A stretch of 51,352 nucleotides of DNA from NCBI GenBank assembly GCA_022823145.1, contig JAJDXS010000001.1:1-51352 (forward strand), in the 5' to 3' direction. Shown here in pieces: positions 1-7,519 of this stretch. Origin of the DNA: Gemmatimonadota bacterium. GTDB lineage: Bacteria; Gemmatimonadota; Gemmatimonadetes; Longimicrobiales; Gaopeijiaceae. A program made the translations under genes and the position numbers. The notes under the pieces were generated by a model that was given only the letters and a program-made list of their open reading frames with translations, was not told where the DNA came from and ran no database searches. The first letter of the stretch is position 1; the number at the start of each line of letters is the position of its first letter.

Positions 1-26
1 ATCCCGATGATGGTAACCTCTTCCAT
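1..26 (-). CDS. 5' end of a minus-strand gene, possibly a Rossmann-fold protein (partial)
   Basis: Only eight codons are inside the window. On the minus strand an ATG at 26-24 opens a frame reading MEEVTIIG that runs off the left edge. A strong purine-rich ribosome binding site, AGGGAGGAGG, ends 7 nt upstream, which is why this is called a gene start. A beta strand ending in Gly right at the N-terminus (VTIIG) is how many FAD/NAD(P)-binding Rossmann enzymes begin, but the diagnostic GxGxxG lies outside the window, so the family is a guess. It is divergent from the DUF418 remnant. Confidence 0.55.
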
Positions 27-151
27 GTGGATGCCTCCTCCCTCTGATGGTCAGACCTCTCAAGGTCGCAATCGCTTCAGTACCATCCTTGGCACATTGC
101 GATGCCGCCGGGAGGGGGCGTCCACTCCATCAGTTTAGCCGGCTTCCTGAA

Positions 152-415
152 CTAACGGCCCGACTGGCCGCGACCGGACGCATGGCGCTGACCAACTACA
201 TCACCCAGAGCCTGATCTGCACACTCATTTTCTATGGACACGGCCTCGGCCTTTTCGAGCGCGTCACCGCGCCCGGCCGCATGGGCATCGTGTTCGGCAT
301 ATGGGCGCTGCAGCTGCTCTGGTCGCCCTGGTGGCTGAAGCGCTTCCGCTTCGGGCCGCTGGAATGGTTGTGGCGCTCGGCGACGTACATGAAGCGGCAG
401 CCCATGAGGGTGTGA
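152..415 (+). pseudogene. 3' remnant of a DUF418 (YeiB-type) membrane protein
   Basis: The last ~85 residues of this frame match the C-terminus of DUF418 membrane proteins as I know it: GRMALTNYITQSLIC, then a hydrophobic segment, then WALQLLWSPWWLKRFRFGPL and a final LEWLWRSATYMKRQP. DUF418 proteins usually have several hundred residues and multiple membrane spans. Here the frame opens at ATG 47, has an in-frame stop at 14-16, and codons 47-150 encode nothing like the rest of the family. No continuation is visible in the other two frames. It therefore looks like a decayed or truncated copy, unless the short ORF is expressed as a two-helix protein. Confidence 0.7.
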
Positions 416-454
416 GCCACCGGTCACTCCAGATTCGCAACGGAGCGCGTCACA

Positions 455-1678
455 ATGACACAACCCGGAAGAACGCCACTGGCGCCGCGCGAGATGCTTC
501 GCGTGATGGACGCCGCGCAGGTCATTCACGAGCGACAGGCCGTGCTGGAGGAGCACGAGGCTTTCAACCGTGAAGCGACGATCCGCGAAATCCAGCTCAT
601 GTACGAGGAGCTGGGCGACCTGGTCGGCACGCGCACCATCGAGAGGGCGCTGGACCAGTACCTCTCACAGCGCTACGCCTTCACCCCGGCGCGCCCCGGG
701 CTCCGCCGCAACCTCGCGCTCCTCTACATCAGACGCGGCTGGATCGCGAAGCGCGTCCTCGTGCCGACCGCCGCCGTGGCCGCCCTTGTCTGGGGGGGCG
801 TGGAGGCCGTCGAGTTGGCACGGCAACGGGCTTTCACCGGTGAGGTCGACGGGTTCCGCAGGGAGGTGGCGGGCCTCGTGGCAACCAGCGGGACGGCTCG
901 TGATCAGCTCGACGCGCTGATCGCAACCGACCTGCCGCCGGATCTGCCTGCGGTCGACGCGGAAGCGGTGTCTGCGGACATCGGGGAAGCCGGCCGCCTC
1001 CTCGCGGCCGCGGACGAGATGCTCGGACGTCTTGGGGTCGCCGCGGCAAGCGATCTCGATCGAGCCGAACTGGAGAACCTTCGGGCCGAAGCGCAGCGCG
1101 CCTCCGGGCAAATCGATCTGGCGCGGGATGAGATGGCCGGCGCCGACGAGCGCATGCAGCGACACGCCCGTCTGCTCACCTACGGACCCGAGATCGACCG
1201 TCTCCACGCCGCCGTCGTCGCCGCCGCGGTCGAGGATGCAGCGCTCGAACGCACCGCCGCACTGCAGGCCACCGCCGAAAGGCAGCTATCCGCCCGCGAC
1301 GCCGATGGCCTCGGCGAGACCGTCCGCCTCTACGAAGGGCTGCATGCCCTGTTGGCGGCCGAGACCCGAATCGTGGTCACGGGCGGGGTCTGGAGGGTTT
1401 CCAACGACAATCCGCGCATCCGCAACTACTACCTGCTGGTGCAGGCTCTGGGATCCGACGGCCAGCCGGTACCGTTCCCGATTCGCAATGAAGAGACCGG
1501 TGTCACCAGACCCGTGAGCGTCTGGGGTGAACGCGTGCCACAGGAGACCTACGACCGCGTGGCCGCCGACAGGCAGGACAACGGGATCATCGACGACGAA
1601 GAGTTCGGCTTCAAGCGCCGAGGATACATTACCGCCGAGCGTCGCTACCCGGACGTCGGTCAGATCACGGAGTGGTAG
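455..1678 (+). CDS. DUF6384 family membrane-anchored protein
   Basis: 407 aa. The N-terminal ~80 residues (EMLRVMDAAQVIHERQ ... GLRRNLALLYIRRG) resemble the conserved N-terminal region of DUF6384 proteins from memory. One transmembrane helix follows at about residues 101-119 (VLVPTAAVAALVWGGVEAVE). Residues ~120-310 are Ala/Glu/Arg-rich and predicted coiled coil. A ~95-residue C-terminal domain (WRVSNDNPRIRNYYLLVQAL ... YITAERRYPDVGQITEW) looks globular. The function of the family is unknown. A GGAG lies upstream of ATG 455. The next gene starts 2 nt after the stop, with its ribosome binding site inside this gene, so the pair is probably translationally coupled and may work as a complex. Confidence 0.75.
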   Translation: MTQPGRTPLAPREMLRVMDAAQVIHERQAVLEEHEAFNREATIREIQLMYEELGDLVGTRTIERALDQYLSQRYAFTPARPGLRRNLALLYIRRGWIAKRVLVPTAAVAALVWGGVEAVELARQRAFTGEVDGFRREVAGLVATSGTARDQLDALIATDLPPDLPAVDAEAVSADIGEAGRLLAAADEMLGRLGVAAASDLDRAELENLRAEAQRASGQIDLARDEMAGADERMQRHARLLTYGPEIDRLHAAVVAAAVEDAALERTAALQATAERQLSARDADGLGETVRLYEGLHALLAAETRIVVTGGVWRVSNDNPRIRNYYLLVQALGSDGQPVPFPIRNEETGVTRPVSVWGERVPQETYDRVAADRQDNGIIDDEEFGFKRRGYITAERRYPDVGQITEW

Positions 1679-1680
1679 CC

Positions 1681-3075
1681 ATGCACGACGGCAGAGACAT
1701 CCACAGGAGCATGGTCAGGCGGATCCGCAAGGTTCGCCGTCGGCTCGAGACCGAAGAGCGGCAGGTCGACGCTTTGCAGACCGAGTTGGCCGAGGCGGGT
1801 GAGCGGCGGGCCGCGACAATGCGTGCGCTGGCCGAGTTCCACCTCCCCGAGATGAGCGAGGAGGCGGTGGCCGGCACGCTTGCCACGATGGAGACGAGCA
1901 TCCGCGCCATCTACGACGACAAGAGGGATCGGATGCGCGAGGTGGAACGCCTCGTTCCCGGGCAGCGCGACACGGTTTCCGAGGCCGAGACTGCGCTGGC
2001 CAGAGTCACCGAAGCGCTGAACGACACAGGCCGGGAGCGCGCGCGTCTGGCCCACAGCGTCTTCGAGGAGCTCCAGGGCATGCCCCGCTGGCAACGACTG
2101 TTCAAGCAGGTTCGCCGACTCGAAGCCCGGGTTGCCGCCTCCGAGAAGCGACACGAAGCCGCCCGGCGCGAGCAGGCGGACAAGGTACCCGCGTACGAGC
2201 GCGATCCCTTGTTCTCCTACCTCCGGAGCCGGCGTCATGGCACGGCACGCGCGACCGGAAATGCGGTTACCCGCAGTCTCGACAGATGGGTGGCGGGGGT
2301 GGTGCAGTACGACGAAGCACGCGCGAAGTACGACTTCCTCAACGAACTGCCCGATCATGCCGCAGCGGCGCTTGCCGATGATCGCGCCGCCCTCGAGGCA
2401 GCCGTCCCACCCCTGGCCCGCCTCGAAGGCGAGGTCATCGATCGCGCCGGCCTGACTCCCGTGCTCGAACGGGGCGAACGACTCTATGGGGAGCGCGAGG
2501 AGGCGCGTCGCGCCCTTCGCGATGCGGAGCAGGTCCTGCGCGACCTCACCGACGAGAACGCTGCACTCCACGACGAGCGCGGATCCTACTACGAATCCGC
2601 CATCGACGGCCTGGAGGCCTTCCTGGAGGGCAAGACCCTGGACGAACTCGTCACCATGGCCCGCGCCACCGGCGACCACCGCGACGATGTCCTGGTGGGC
2701 GAACTGGGCGAGATCGACACCCGGCTCGCCGACTTGCGCAGGGAGCTGGCCGAGCACAAGGAGGAACGTACCCGCCTCGCAGAGCGCCTCGCCGGCCTGG
2801 AGCGGCTTCGCGACGAGTTCGAGGCGAACGACTGGAACGGCCGTCGCTCACGCTTCGACGACGGTCTCGACATCAACGCGCTGCTGCTCGGCTACCTCGC
2901 CGGCAGCCACTCCCACGGGCATGTGCACCGGGTCCTGGGTCGCAACCAGCACTTCGCGCCCGTCAGCGACAGCTTCGGGGGGAGCGGCTTCGGCGGCGGC
3001 TTTGGCGGCGGAGGGTTTTCGAGCGGGGGCGGTTTTGGCGGTGGTGGGGGCTTTTCTACCGGGGGCGGATTCTAG
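1681..3075 (+). CDS. Coiled-coil protein with Gly/Phe/Ser-rich C-terminal tail, partner of the DUF6384 protein
   Basis: 464 aa from ATG 1681, chosen because GGAG at 1669-1672 is 8 nt upstream; an in-frame GTG at 1672 is possible. I do not recognise a named family. About 400 residues are charged and almost entirely heptad-like coiled coil, without signal peptide or membrane segment. A short patch with His-rich SHSHGHVH follows, and the last ~35 residues are a low-complexity tail of repeating GGG, GGF and SGG units ending in GGGF. Such tails resemble those of some TPM-domain proteins, but no TPM domain is visible. The gene lies 2 nt after the DUF6384 gene. Confidence 0.8.
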   Translation: MHDGRDIHRSMVRRIRKVRRRLETEERQVDALQTELAEAGERRAATMRALAEFHLPEMSEEAVAGTLATMETSIRAIYDDKRDRMREVERLVPGQRDTVSEAETALARVTEALNDTGRERARLAHSVFEELQGMPRWQRLFKQVRRLEARVAASEKRHEAARREQADKVPAYERDPLFSYLRSRRHGTARATGNAVTRSLDRWVAGVVQYDEARAKYDFLNELPDHAAAALADDRAALEAAVPPLARLEGEVIDRAGLTPVLERGERLYGEREEARRALRDAEQVLRDLTDENAALHDERGSYYESAIDGLEAFLEGKTLDELVTMARATGDHRDDVLVGELGEIDTRLADLRRELAEHKEERTRLAERLAGLERLRDEFEANDWNGRRSRFDDGLDINALLLGYLAGSHSHGHVHRVLGRNQHFAPVSDSFGGSGFGGGFGGGGFSSGGGFGGGGGFSTGGGF

Positions 3076-3298
3076 CAACTCCTGACGGCCCGCCAAACGC
3101 CCCCGAAGGCGTCGGGCCCGTGCTGCGCTCGACACCGCCCAGGGCTGGCAGACACGTTCTCGCCATCGCAAGTTCCGAGGCAGTGACAGACACCCGTTTT
3201 CCGCGACACGGCATCCCTGAAGCGCGCCAGCCACCGCCCCTGTCGGCATCGTGCATCCTGACGCGCCGATGTCCGTCGCACAGCACCGGAGGCAGCCC

Positions 3299-4003
3299 AT
3301 GAGACACACCCTGATCGCCATCGCCGCACTGCTCGCCACCACCGCCTCCGCCGCTGCCCAGAGCGTCTGGCTCGGCGGTCGCGCCGGCACCTTCGGGGTC
3401 GGCTTCGACGTTTCGGTCGCCGCCAACGACTGGTTCGTCCTGCGCGGCGGGACGGGGGGACACAACGCCTACACCGATCTCACCTCGGTCTCCCGACTCG
3501 CCGACAACCGCACCGGGACACTGCAATTCCCGGAGATGATCTACACCATCGGCGCCGACATCGAGATGGGCAACTTCCGGATCGGCGGGGGCATGCTTTA
3601 CAAGAGCGAAGATCCGTACTATGCGATCAGGCTCGGCGACGGCGCTATCATAGACATCGGCGAGGGCAGCTACACCGAGCCCGAGGTGACGCAGCTGACC
3701 ACCACGTTGCATTCGGAACCGTGGGCTCCATACGTGCTCGTGGGCTTCGGGCAGCACAACGCCAGCGGCCTGGGACTCTTCCTCGACGTCGGGGTGGCAT
3801 TTCTCGATCACCCCGAGCTGAGCATGAGCGCAAAGGGCGATCCGTCGGTGCTGCGTTCACGCGGCTTCCGCGACGACTTGCGCGCCGAACAGGGGAGCGT
3901 TCGCGACGATCTGGGCGATCTCGTCAACTTCTGGCCGATCTTCAACCTCGGCATCCGCTACGGTATCGGGGGCGACGACCGGAGACGCCGTGGACGACGG
4001 TAG
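3299..4003 (+). CDS. Outer-membrane beta-barrel-like protein
   Basis: 234 aa from ATG 3299, preceded by GGAGG 6 nt upstream; the frame is open farther upstream, but that part lacks a ribosome binding site and would bury the signal peptide. Residues 1-20 form a classic signal peptide ending ASAAAQS. The mature part alternates amphipathic beta strands (WFVLRGGTGG, FRIGGGMLYKSEDPYYAIR, WAPYVLVGFG, LGLFLDVGVAFLDHPELSMSAKG) and ends with FNLGIRYGIG followed by a basic tail. The pattern (size, SMSAKG and RDDLRAE segments, final strand) recalls a widespread family of small outer-membrane proteins of unknown function. The last 14 bases overlap the next gene. Confidence 0.7.
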   Translation: MRHTLIAIAALLATTASAAAQSVWLGGRAGTFGVGFDVSVAANDWFVLRGGTGGHNAYTDLTSVSRLADNRTGTLQFPEMIYTIGADIEMGNFRIGGGMLYKSEDPYYAIRLGDGAIIDIGEGSYTEPEVTQLTTTLHSEPWAPYVLVGFGQHNASGLGLFLDVGVAFLDHPELSMSAKGDPSVLRSRGFRDDLRAEQGSVRDDLGDLVNFWPIFNLGIRYGIGGDDRRRRGRR

Positions 4004-5210
4004 GACGACCCGCGCCGCACCGACCGCGGGGGCCGCGCCTACCACGGGGGCCACACCACCTCCGCGCACCGCGCCACCAACCCGTGCCGTGCCCCTGACC
4101 CGCGAGGAGTCTGCCCGCTACGCCCGGCACCTGGTCCTCCCCGAGGTGGGCAGGGAGGGCCAGGAGCGCCTGAAGGCAGCGCGCGTGCTTCTGGTGGGCG
4201 CCGGCGGGCTGGGTTCGCCCGCCGCCCTGTACCTCGCAGCCGCGGGAGTGGGAACCCTGGGGATCGTCGACCCCGACGAAGTCGATGTCACGAACCTCCA
4301 ACGGCAGATCCTCCATGGAACGCGCGCCGTCGGACGGCCCAAGGTGGTTTCAGCGACCGCTCGACTCGCCGACGTCAACCCCCATGTCCGGTTGGAAACG
4401 GGGGCCGTCCGTCTTGATTCCGGGAATGCGCTGCAGATCGTCTCCAGCTTCGACGTGGTCGTCGACGGCAGCGACAACTTCCCGACCCGCTACCTCGTCA
4501 ACGATGCGTGCGTTCTGACCGGCAGGCCCAACGTCTACGGCTCGGTGCACCGCTGGGAGGGCCAGCTGGCCGTCTTCGCCACCGACGGCGGTCCGTGCTA
4601 CCGCTGCCTCTTCCGCGAGCCTCCCCCTCCCGGCCTGATTCCAAATTGCGCCGAGGCGGGTGTTTTCGGCGCGCTCCCCGGCGTGATCGGGGCGGCGCAG
4701 GCAATGGAGACGATCAAGCTGATCCTGGGCGTCGGCGAGCCCCTCGTGGGCCGCCTGCAGATCTTCGACGCGCTGACCTACCGCTGGCGCGAGCTCGAGA
4801 TCCGCCGCGATCCGGACTGCCCGGTCTGCGGAGACGAACCGACCCAGACCGGCCTCATCGACTACGAGGTCTTCTGCGGCGTGGTGCCCGAACCGTCCGA
4901 CGCCGAAAGCGCGGTGGGGAGCGTGGAGCCCGAGGATCTCACGGCGTTCCTTGCGCGCGAGCCGCGGCCCTTTCTGCTCGACGTGCGTGAGCCGGTGGAA
5001 TGGAGCGCGATGCACCTCGCCCATCTTGGAGCCGTGCACGTGCCCATGGGCCAGGTGGGCGACCGGCTGGAGGAGATACCGACGGATCGGCCCGTCGTGG
5101 TGTACTGTCACAGTGGCGTCCGCAGCCTCCAGGTCGCGAAGCTGCTCGTCGCCGAGGGCTACGAAGACGTGCGGAACCTGGAGCGGGGGATCGTGGGGGT
5201 GATGGGGTGA
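3990..5210 (+). CDS. ThiF/MoeB-type adenylyltransferase fused to a rhodanese domain (MoeZ-like)
   Basis: 406 aa. Residues ~36-280 are an E1-like ThiF/MoeB domain: ARHLVLPEVG, the nucleotide loop GAGGLGSP (70-77), the Arg-rich NLQRQILH segment, and paired zinc cysteines CYRC and CPVC. A C-terminal rhodanese domain (~300-406) carries the active-site loop CHSGVRS. Proteins of this build adenylate the C-terminal Gly-Gly of sulfur carriers such as MoaD or ThiS and pass on sulfur as a persulfide or thiocarboxylate, for molybdopterin, thiamine or cysteine synthesis. No partner carrier is visible nearby. Residues 1-35 are Ala/Thr/Pro-rich and may not be translated; a GTG at 4089 starts at the usual family position. 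Confidence 0.9.
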   Translation: MDDGRTTRAAPTAGAAPTTGATPPPRTAPPTRAVPLTREESARYARHLVLPEVGREGQERLKAARVLLVGAGGLGSPAALYLAAAGVGTLGIVDPDEVDVTNLQRQILHGTRAVGRPKVVSATARLADVNPHVRLETGAVRLDSGNALQIVSSFDVVVDGSDNFPTRYLVNDACVLTGRPNVYGSVHRWEGQLAVFATDGGPCYRCLFREPPPPGLIPNCAEAGVFGALPGVIGAAQAMETIKLILGVGEPLVGRLQIFDALTYRWRELEIRRDPDCPVCGDEPTQTGLIDYEVFCGVVPEPSDAESAVGSVEPEDLTAFLAREPRPFLLDVREPVEWSAMHLAHLGAVHVPMGQVGDRLEEIPTDRPVVVYCHSGVRSLQVAKLLVAEGYEDVRNLERGIVGVMG

Positions 5211-5357
5211 GGGGGGCGCACACCGCGACGATAGCTTCCCGGGGAGCGCTGGAACCGTGGAACCGACCGTGTTCGCGGGGGGTATGTTGACGGGGCATCA
5301 ATTGCCCGTGACCGGCATCGACGCCTGTTCCCGAGCCCGCTCCAACGGAATGTCAGC

Positions 5358-6260
5358 ATGCGCAACAAGCTCGCACTGATTCACTGGTCCGTCATCGCTC
5401 TGCTGGCCGCCACCATGGGTGCGATGGCGTCGCGACCCGCCCATGCCCAGTTGGGCCCGGAATGGAGTGCCCTGGGACTCGCGTCCTCTCTTGAGGACGG
5501 CGGGCAGGATGCCATCATCTGGGGTGGGCTGTGGGGTGGCGTTCAAGGCATGTCACTGGCCGTCGCAATGGACTTTGGTGGGGGCGAGCGGATCAACCAG
5601 GCAGGGGAAGTGGAACACGCGCCCGAGAGCGGGTGGGCCGTATTTGCTTCCACGCTCGCGGGTGGAGCTGTCGGCGTCGCGGGCGGCATGCTGGCCGCGA
5701 GGCGAGGAATAAGGAAGGAGACCGCGCGTACGGCTCAAATGGTCAGCGTGTGGGGGTTGTGGGTCGGATTGGCCACTTCCAGGGTGATCGGTCTCGATGA
5801 GAACCCGGGCATGGCGACCATGATGGCTGCCGGAAATGGGGGGCTGCTTGCCGGCGCGTTTGCAGGAAGCCGGTGGATGCCCAGCGAGGCGCGCATTCGC
5901 CGGATGGGCGGGTCGGCCATGACCGCTGCACTGGTCGGTGCCGGCATGGTGTGGGTCGCCGACGGCGACGACAGGACCAGGTACGGCGTCGGCCTGGCCG
6001 GGGGTGTCGTGGGACTCGCGCTGGGTGCGATCATCCCCATCGGGGACGATACAGACGAGAGCCGGAACGACCGTGCGACGGAAACCAGAGTGCCCCGCCT
6101 GGGAGGATGGTTACTCAACCGGGCCCGGGGCGAATGGTCGCTCTCGGCCCCGTTGCCGTCACCCGCGCCTGATCCGGCACCGGGAGCGCAGGTCCCGGAG
6201 AGAGCGGGTCGCGGCGGCCTGGTGTGGCGGGTGCCGCTGCTGAACGTTCAGTTCCGGTAG
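5358..6260 (+). CDS. Glycine-rich, probably membrane-associated protein, paralogue A of a tandem pair
   Basis: 300 aa, unknown function. An N-terminal signal peptide or anchor (residues ~8-30, ending AHAQ) is followed by about seven Gly/Ala-rich hydrophobic segments with GxxxG-type spacing (WGGLWGGVQGM, LAGGAVGVAGGMLAARRG, GNGGLLAGAFAGSRW, GVGLAGGVVGLALGAIIP). The C-terminus is EWSLSAPLPSPAPDP ... VWRVPLLNVQFR. The next gene encodes the same blocks in the same order, so the two arose by duplication. A possible -10 box TATGTT lies at 5283-5288 with a small GGGCA/TGCCC hairpin just after it, implying a ~60-nt leader. Similar glycine-zipper segments occur in envelope proteins, but nothing fixes a role. 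Confidence 0.8.
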   Translation: MRNKLALIHWSVIALLAATMGAMASRPAHAQLGPEWSALGLASSLEDGGQDAIIWGGLWGGVQGMSLAVAMDFGGGERINQAGEVEHAPESGWAVFASTLAGGAVGVAGGMLAARRGIRKETARTAQMVSVWGLWVGLATSRVIGLDENPGMATMMAAGNGGLLAGAFAGSRWMPSEARIRRMGGSAMTAALVGAGMVWVADGDDRTRYGVGLAGGVVGLALGAIIPIGDDTDESRNDRATETRVPRLGGWLLNRARGEWSLSAPLPSPAPDPAPGAQVPERAGRGGLVWRVPLLNVQFR

Positions 6261-6289
6261 CTCGGTGGACCCTGCGTCGCGGTGGCGGG

Positions 6290-6295
6290 TATCTT
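6290..6295 (+). promoter_or_regulatory. -10 box (TATCTT) placed for a leaderless start
   Basis: TATCTT ends 5 nt before ATG 6301, so the expected transcription start falls on or next to the start codon. There is no Shine-Dalgarno motif and no clear -35 box. The same arrangement recurs at five other places in this window. Confidence 0.45.
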
Positions 6296-6300
6296 GCCAC

Positions 6301-7512
6301 ATGCGCAGAGCCAACATCCTGAACCGGACATGCCTCATCGCCCTGATGGCCGCCGTCCTCGGTGCCGCGCTGTGCCCGCACCGTGCCGCGGCGCAGGTCA
6401 CGCGAGCCGACTCGGCCGCCGTCCTCCTCGGGGCCGCCGCCGATCTCGAGCAGCGCGGTGAGCAGGACGCGGCCGAGACACTGTACCGGTACATCGCCGA
6501 CCGCTTCGACGGGACCTCCGCCGCCGAGACCGCCCGCGCCTGGCTGGGCGAGGTCGGCGCCGCGCAATCCATGGGTGGCGGTGAGACCGAACTGAAGGTA
6601 TGGTCGACCACCTACGGGATCTGGCTGGGCATTGCCGTGCCTGCCGCCCTGAGCGCCGACGGCCCCGAACCGTACGGGGCAGGGCTGCTGCTGGGGGCCC
6701 CTGGCGGGTTCTTCGGCGGGAGGGCGTTCTCGCGGACGCGACCGGTCTCGCTGGGCCAGGCACGTGCGATCACGTGGGGCGGGACGTGGGGTGCGCTGCA
6801 GGGAATGGCGCTGGCCAACGCGCTCGATTTCGGAGGAGGCGAGCGCATCATCGAAGGGGACATCATCATTGAAGAAGAGGCGGACGAAGAAGCCGTCCTC
6901 GGGACGATGATCATCGCCAGCGCGGTGGGCATCGGGGGCGGCATGCTGGCGGCCCGGCAGGACATCAGGCCGGGAACCGCGACTTCGGCCACCCTCGGCA
7001 GCCTCTGGGGCTCCTGGTTCGGGTTGGCGACCTCGATACTAGCCGATCTGGAAGGCGATCCCACCTGGGCGACCGTGATGCTTACGGGCAACGCGGGGCT
7101 GGTCGGTGGCGCCTTGGTCGGCAGCCGCGTCCCGCTCAGCCGGTCCCGGGCTCGAATGATCAGCGTCGGCGGTCTGATAGGCGGGGTCGGCGGGCTGGGC
7201 CTCGTGCTCATCGCGGACGTGGACGACGAAAATACGGCGATCGGCGTCACGCTGGCTGGCAGCGTCGCCGGACTGGCGCTTGGCGGAGTGCTCACGCGAG
7301 GCCACGATGCCGAGCAGGACATGAGCGGCGACGCGGAGAGCAGCGGGGGTCTGCCCGCGATGGGCGCGCTGGTCAACTGGTCCGGCGGCGACTGGTCACT
7401 GTCTGCGCCGCTGCCTGCTCCGTCGCTCGATCCCGTGCTTCGCTACGGCGAGCGGCGTGGATCCGGCGACGGCCTCGTCTGGAAGGTGCCGCTGCTGAAC
7501 GTGCGGTTCTAG
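6301..7512 (+). CDS. Glycine-rich, probably membrane-associated protein, paralogue B of a tandem pair
   Basis: 403 aa from ATG 6301, favoured over an upstream in-frame ATG at 6265 because the signal peptide (residues ~1-31, ending AAAQ) begins here and a -10 box sits directly upstream. Residues ~33-85 form a helical, TPR-like segment (ADLEQRGEQDAAETLYRYIA) absent from paralogue A. The rest repeats the blocks of A: WGGTWGALQGMALANALDFG, GGMLAAR, WGSWFGLATS, WSLSAPLPAPSLDP and a C-terminus VWKVPLLNVRF. The function is unknown. The gene ends two bases from the convergent E1 gene, with both stop codons inside one small palindrome. Confidence 0.8.
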   Translation: MRRANILNRTCLIALMAAVLGAALCPHRAAAQVTRADSAAVLLGAAADLEQRGEQDAAETLYRYIADRFDGTSAAETARAWLGEVGAAQSMGGGETELKVWSTTYGIWLGIAVPAALSADGPEPYGAGLLLGAPGGFFGGRAFSRTRPVSLGQARAITWGGTWGALQGMALANALDFGGGERIIEGDIIIEEEADEEAVLGTMIIASAVGIGGGMLAARQDIRPGTATSATLGSLWGSWFGLATSILADLEGDPTWATVMLTGNAGLVGGALVGSRVPLSRSRARMISVGGLIGGVGGLGLVLIADVDDENTAIGVTLAGSVAGLALGGVLTRGHDAEQDMSGDAESSGGLPAMGALVNWSGGDWSLSAPLPAPSLDPVLRYGERRGSGDGLVWKVPLLNVRF

Positions 7513-7519
7513 TCTAGAA
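7507..7519. repeat. Palindrome TTCTAG-T-CTAGAA holding both convergent stop codons
   Basis: Six-base arms around a single T. The TAG of the plus-strand gene (7510-7512) and the stop of the minus-strand gene (7514-7516) are mirror images in the palindrome. The stem is short and AT-rich with no T tract, so terminator activity is uncertain. Confidence 0.5.

Noticed and set aside
3076..3298. Terminator or small RNA in the 222-nt gap after the coiled-coil gene
   Set aside because: ACGGCCCG and CGGGCCCGT could pair with a bulge, but there is no T tract and nothing else stands out.
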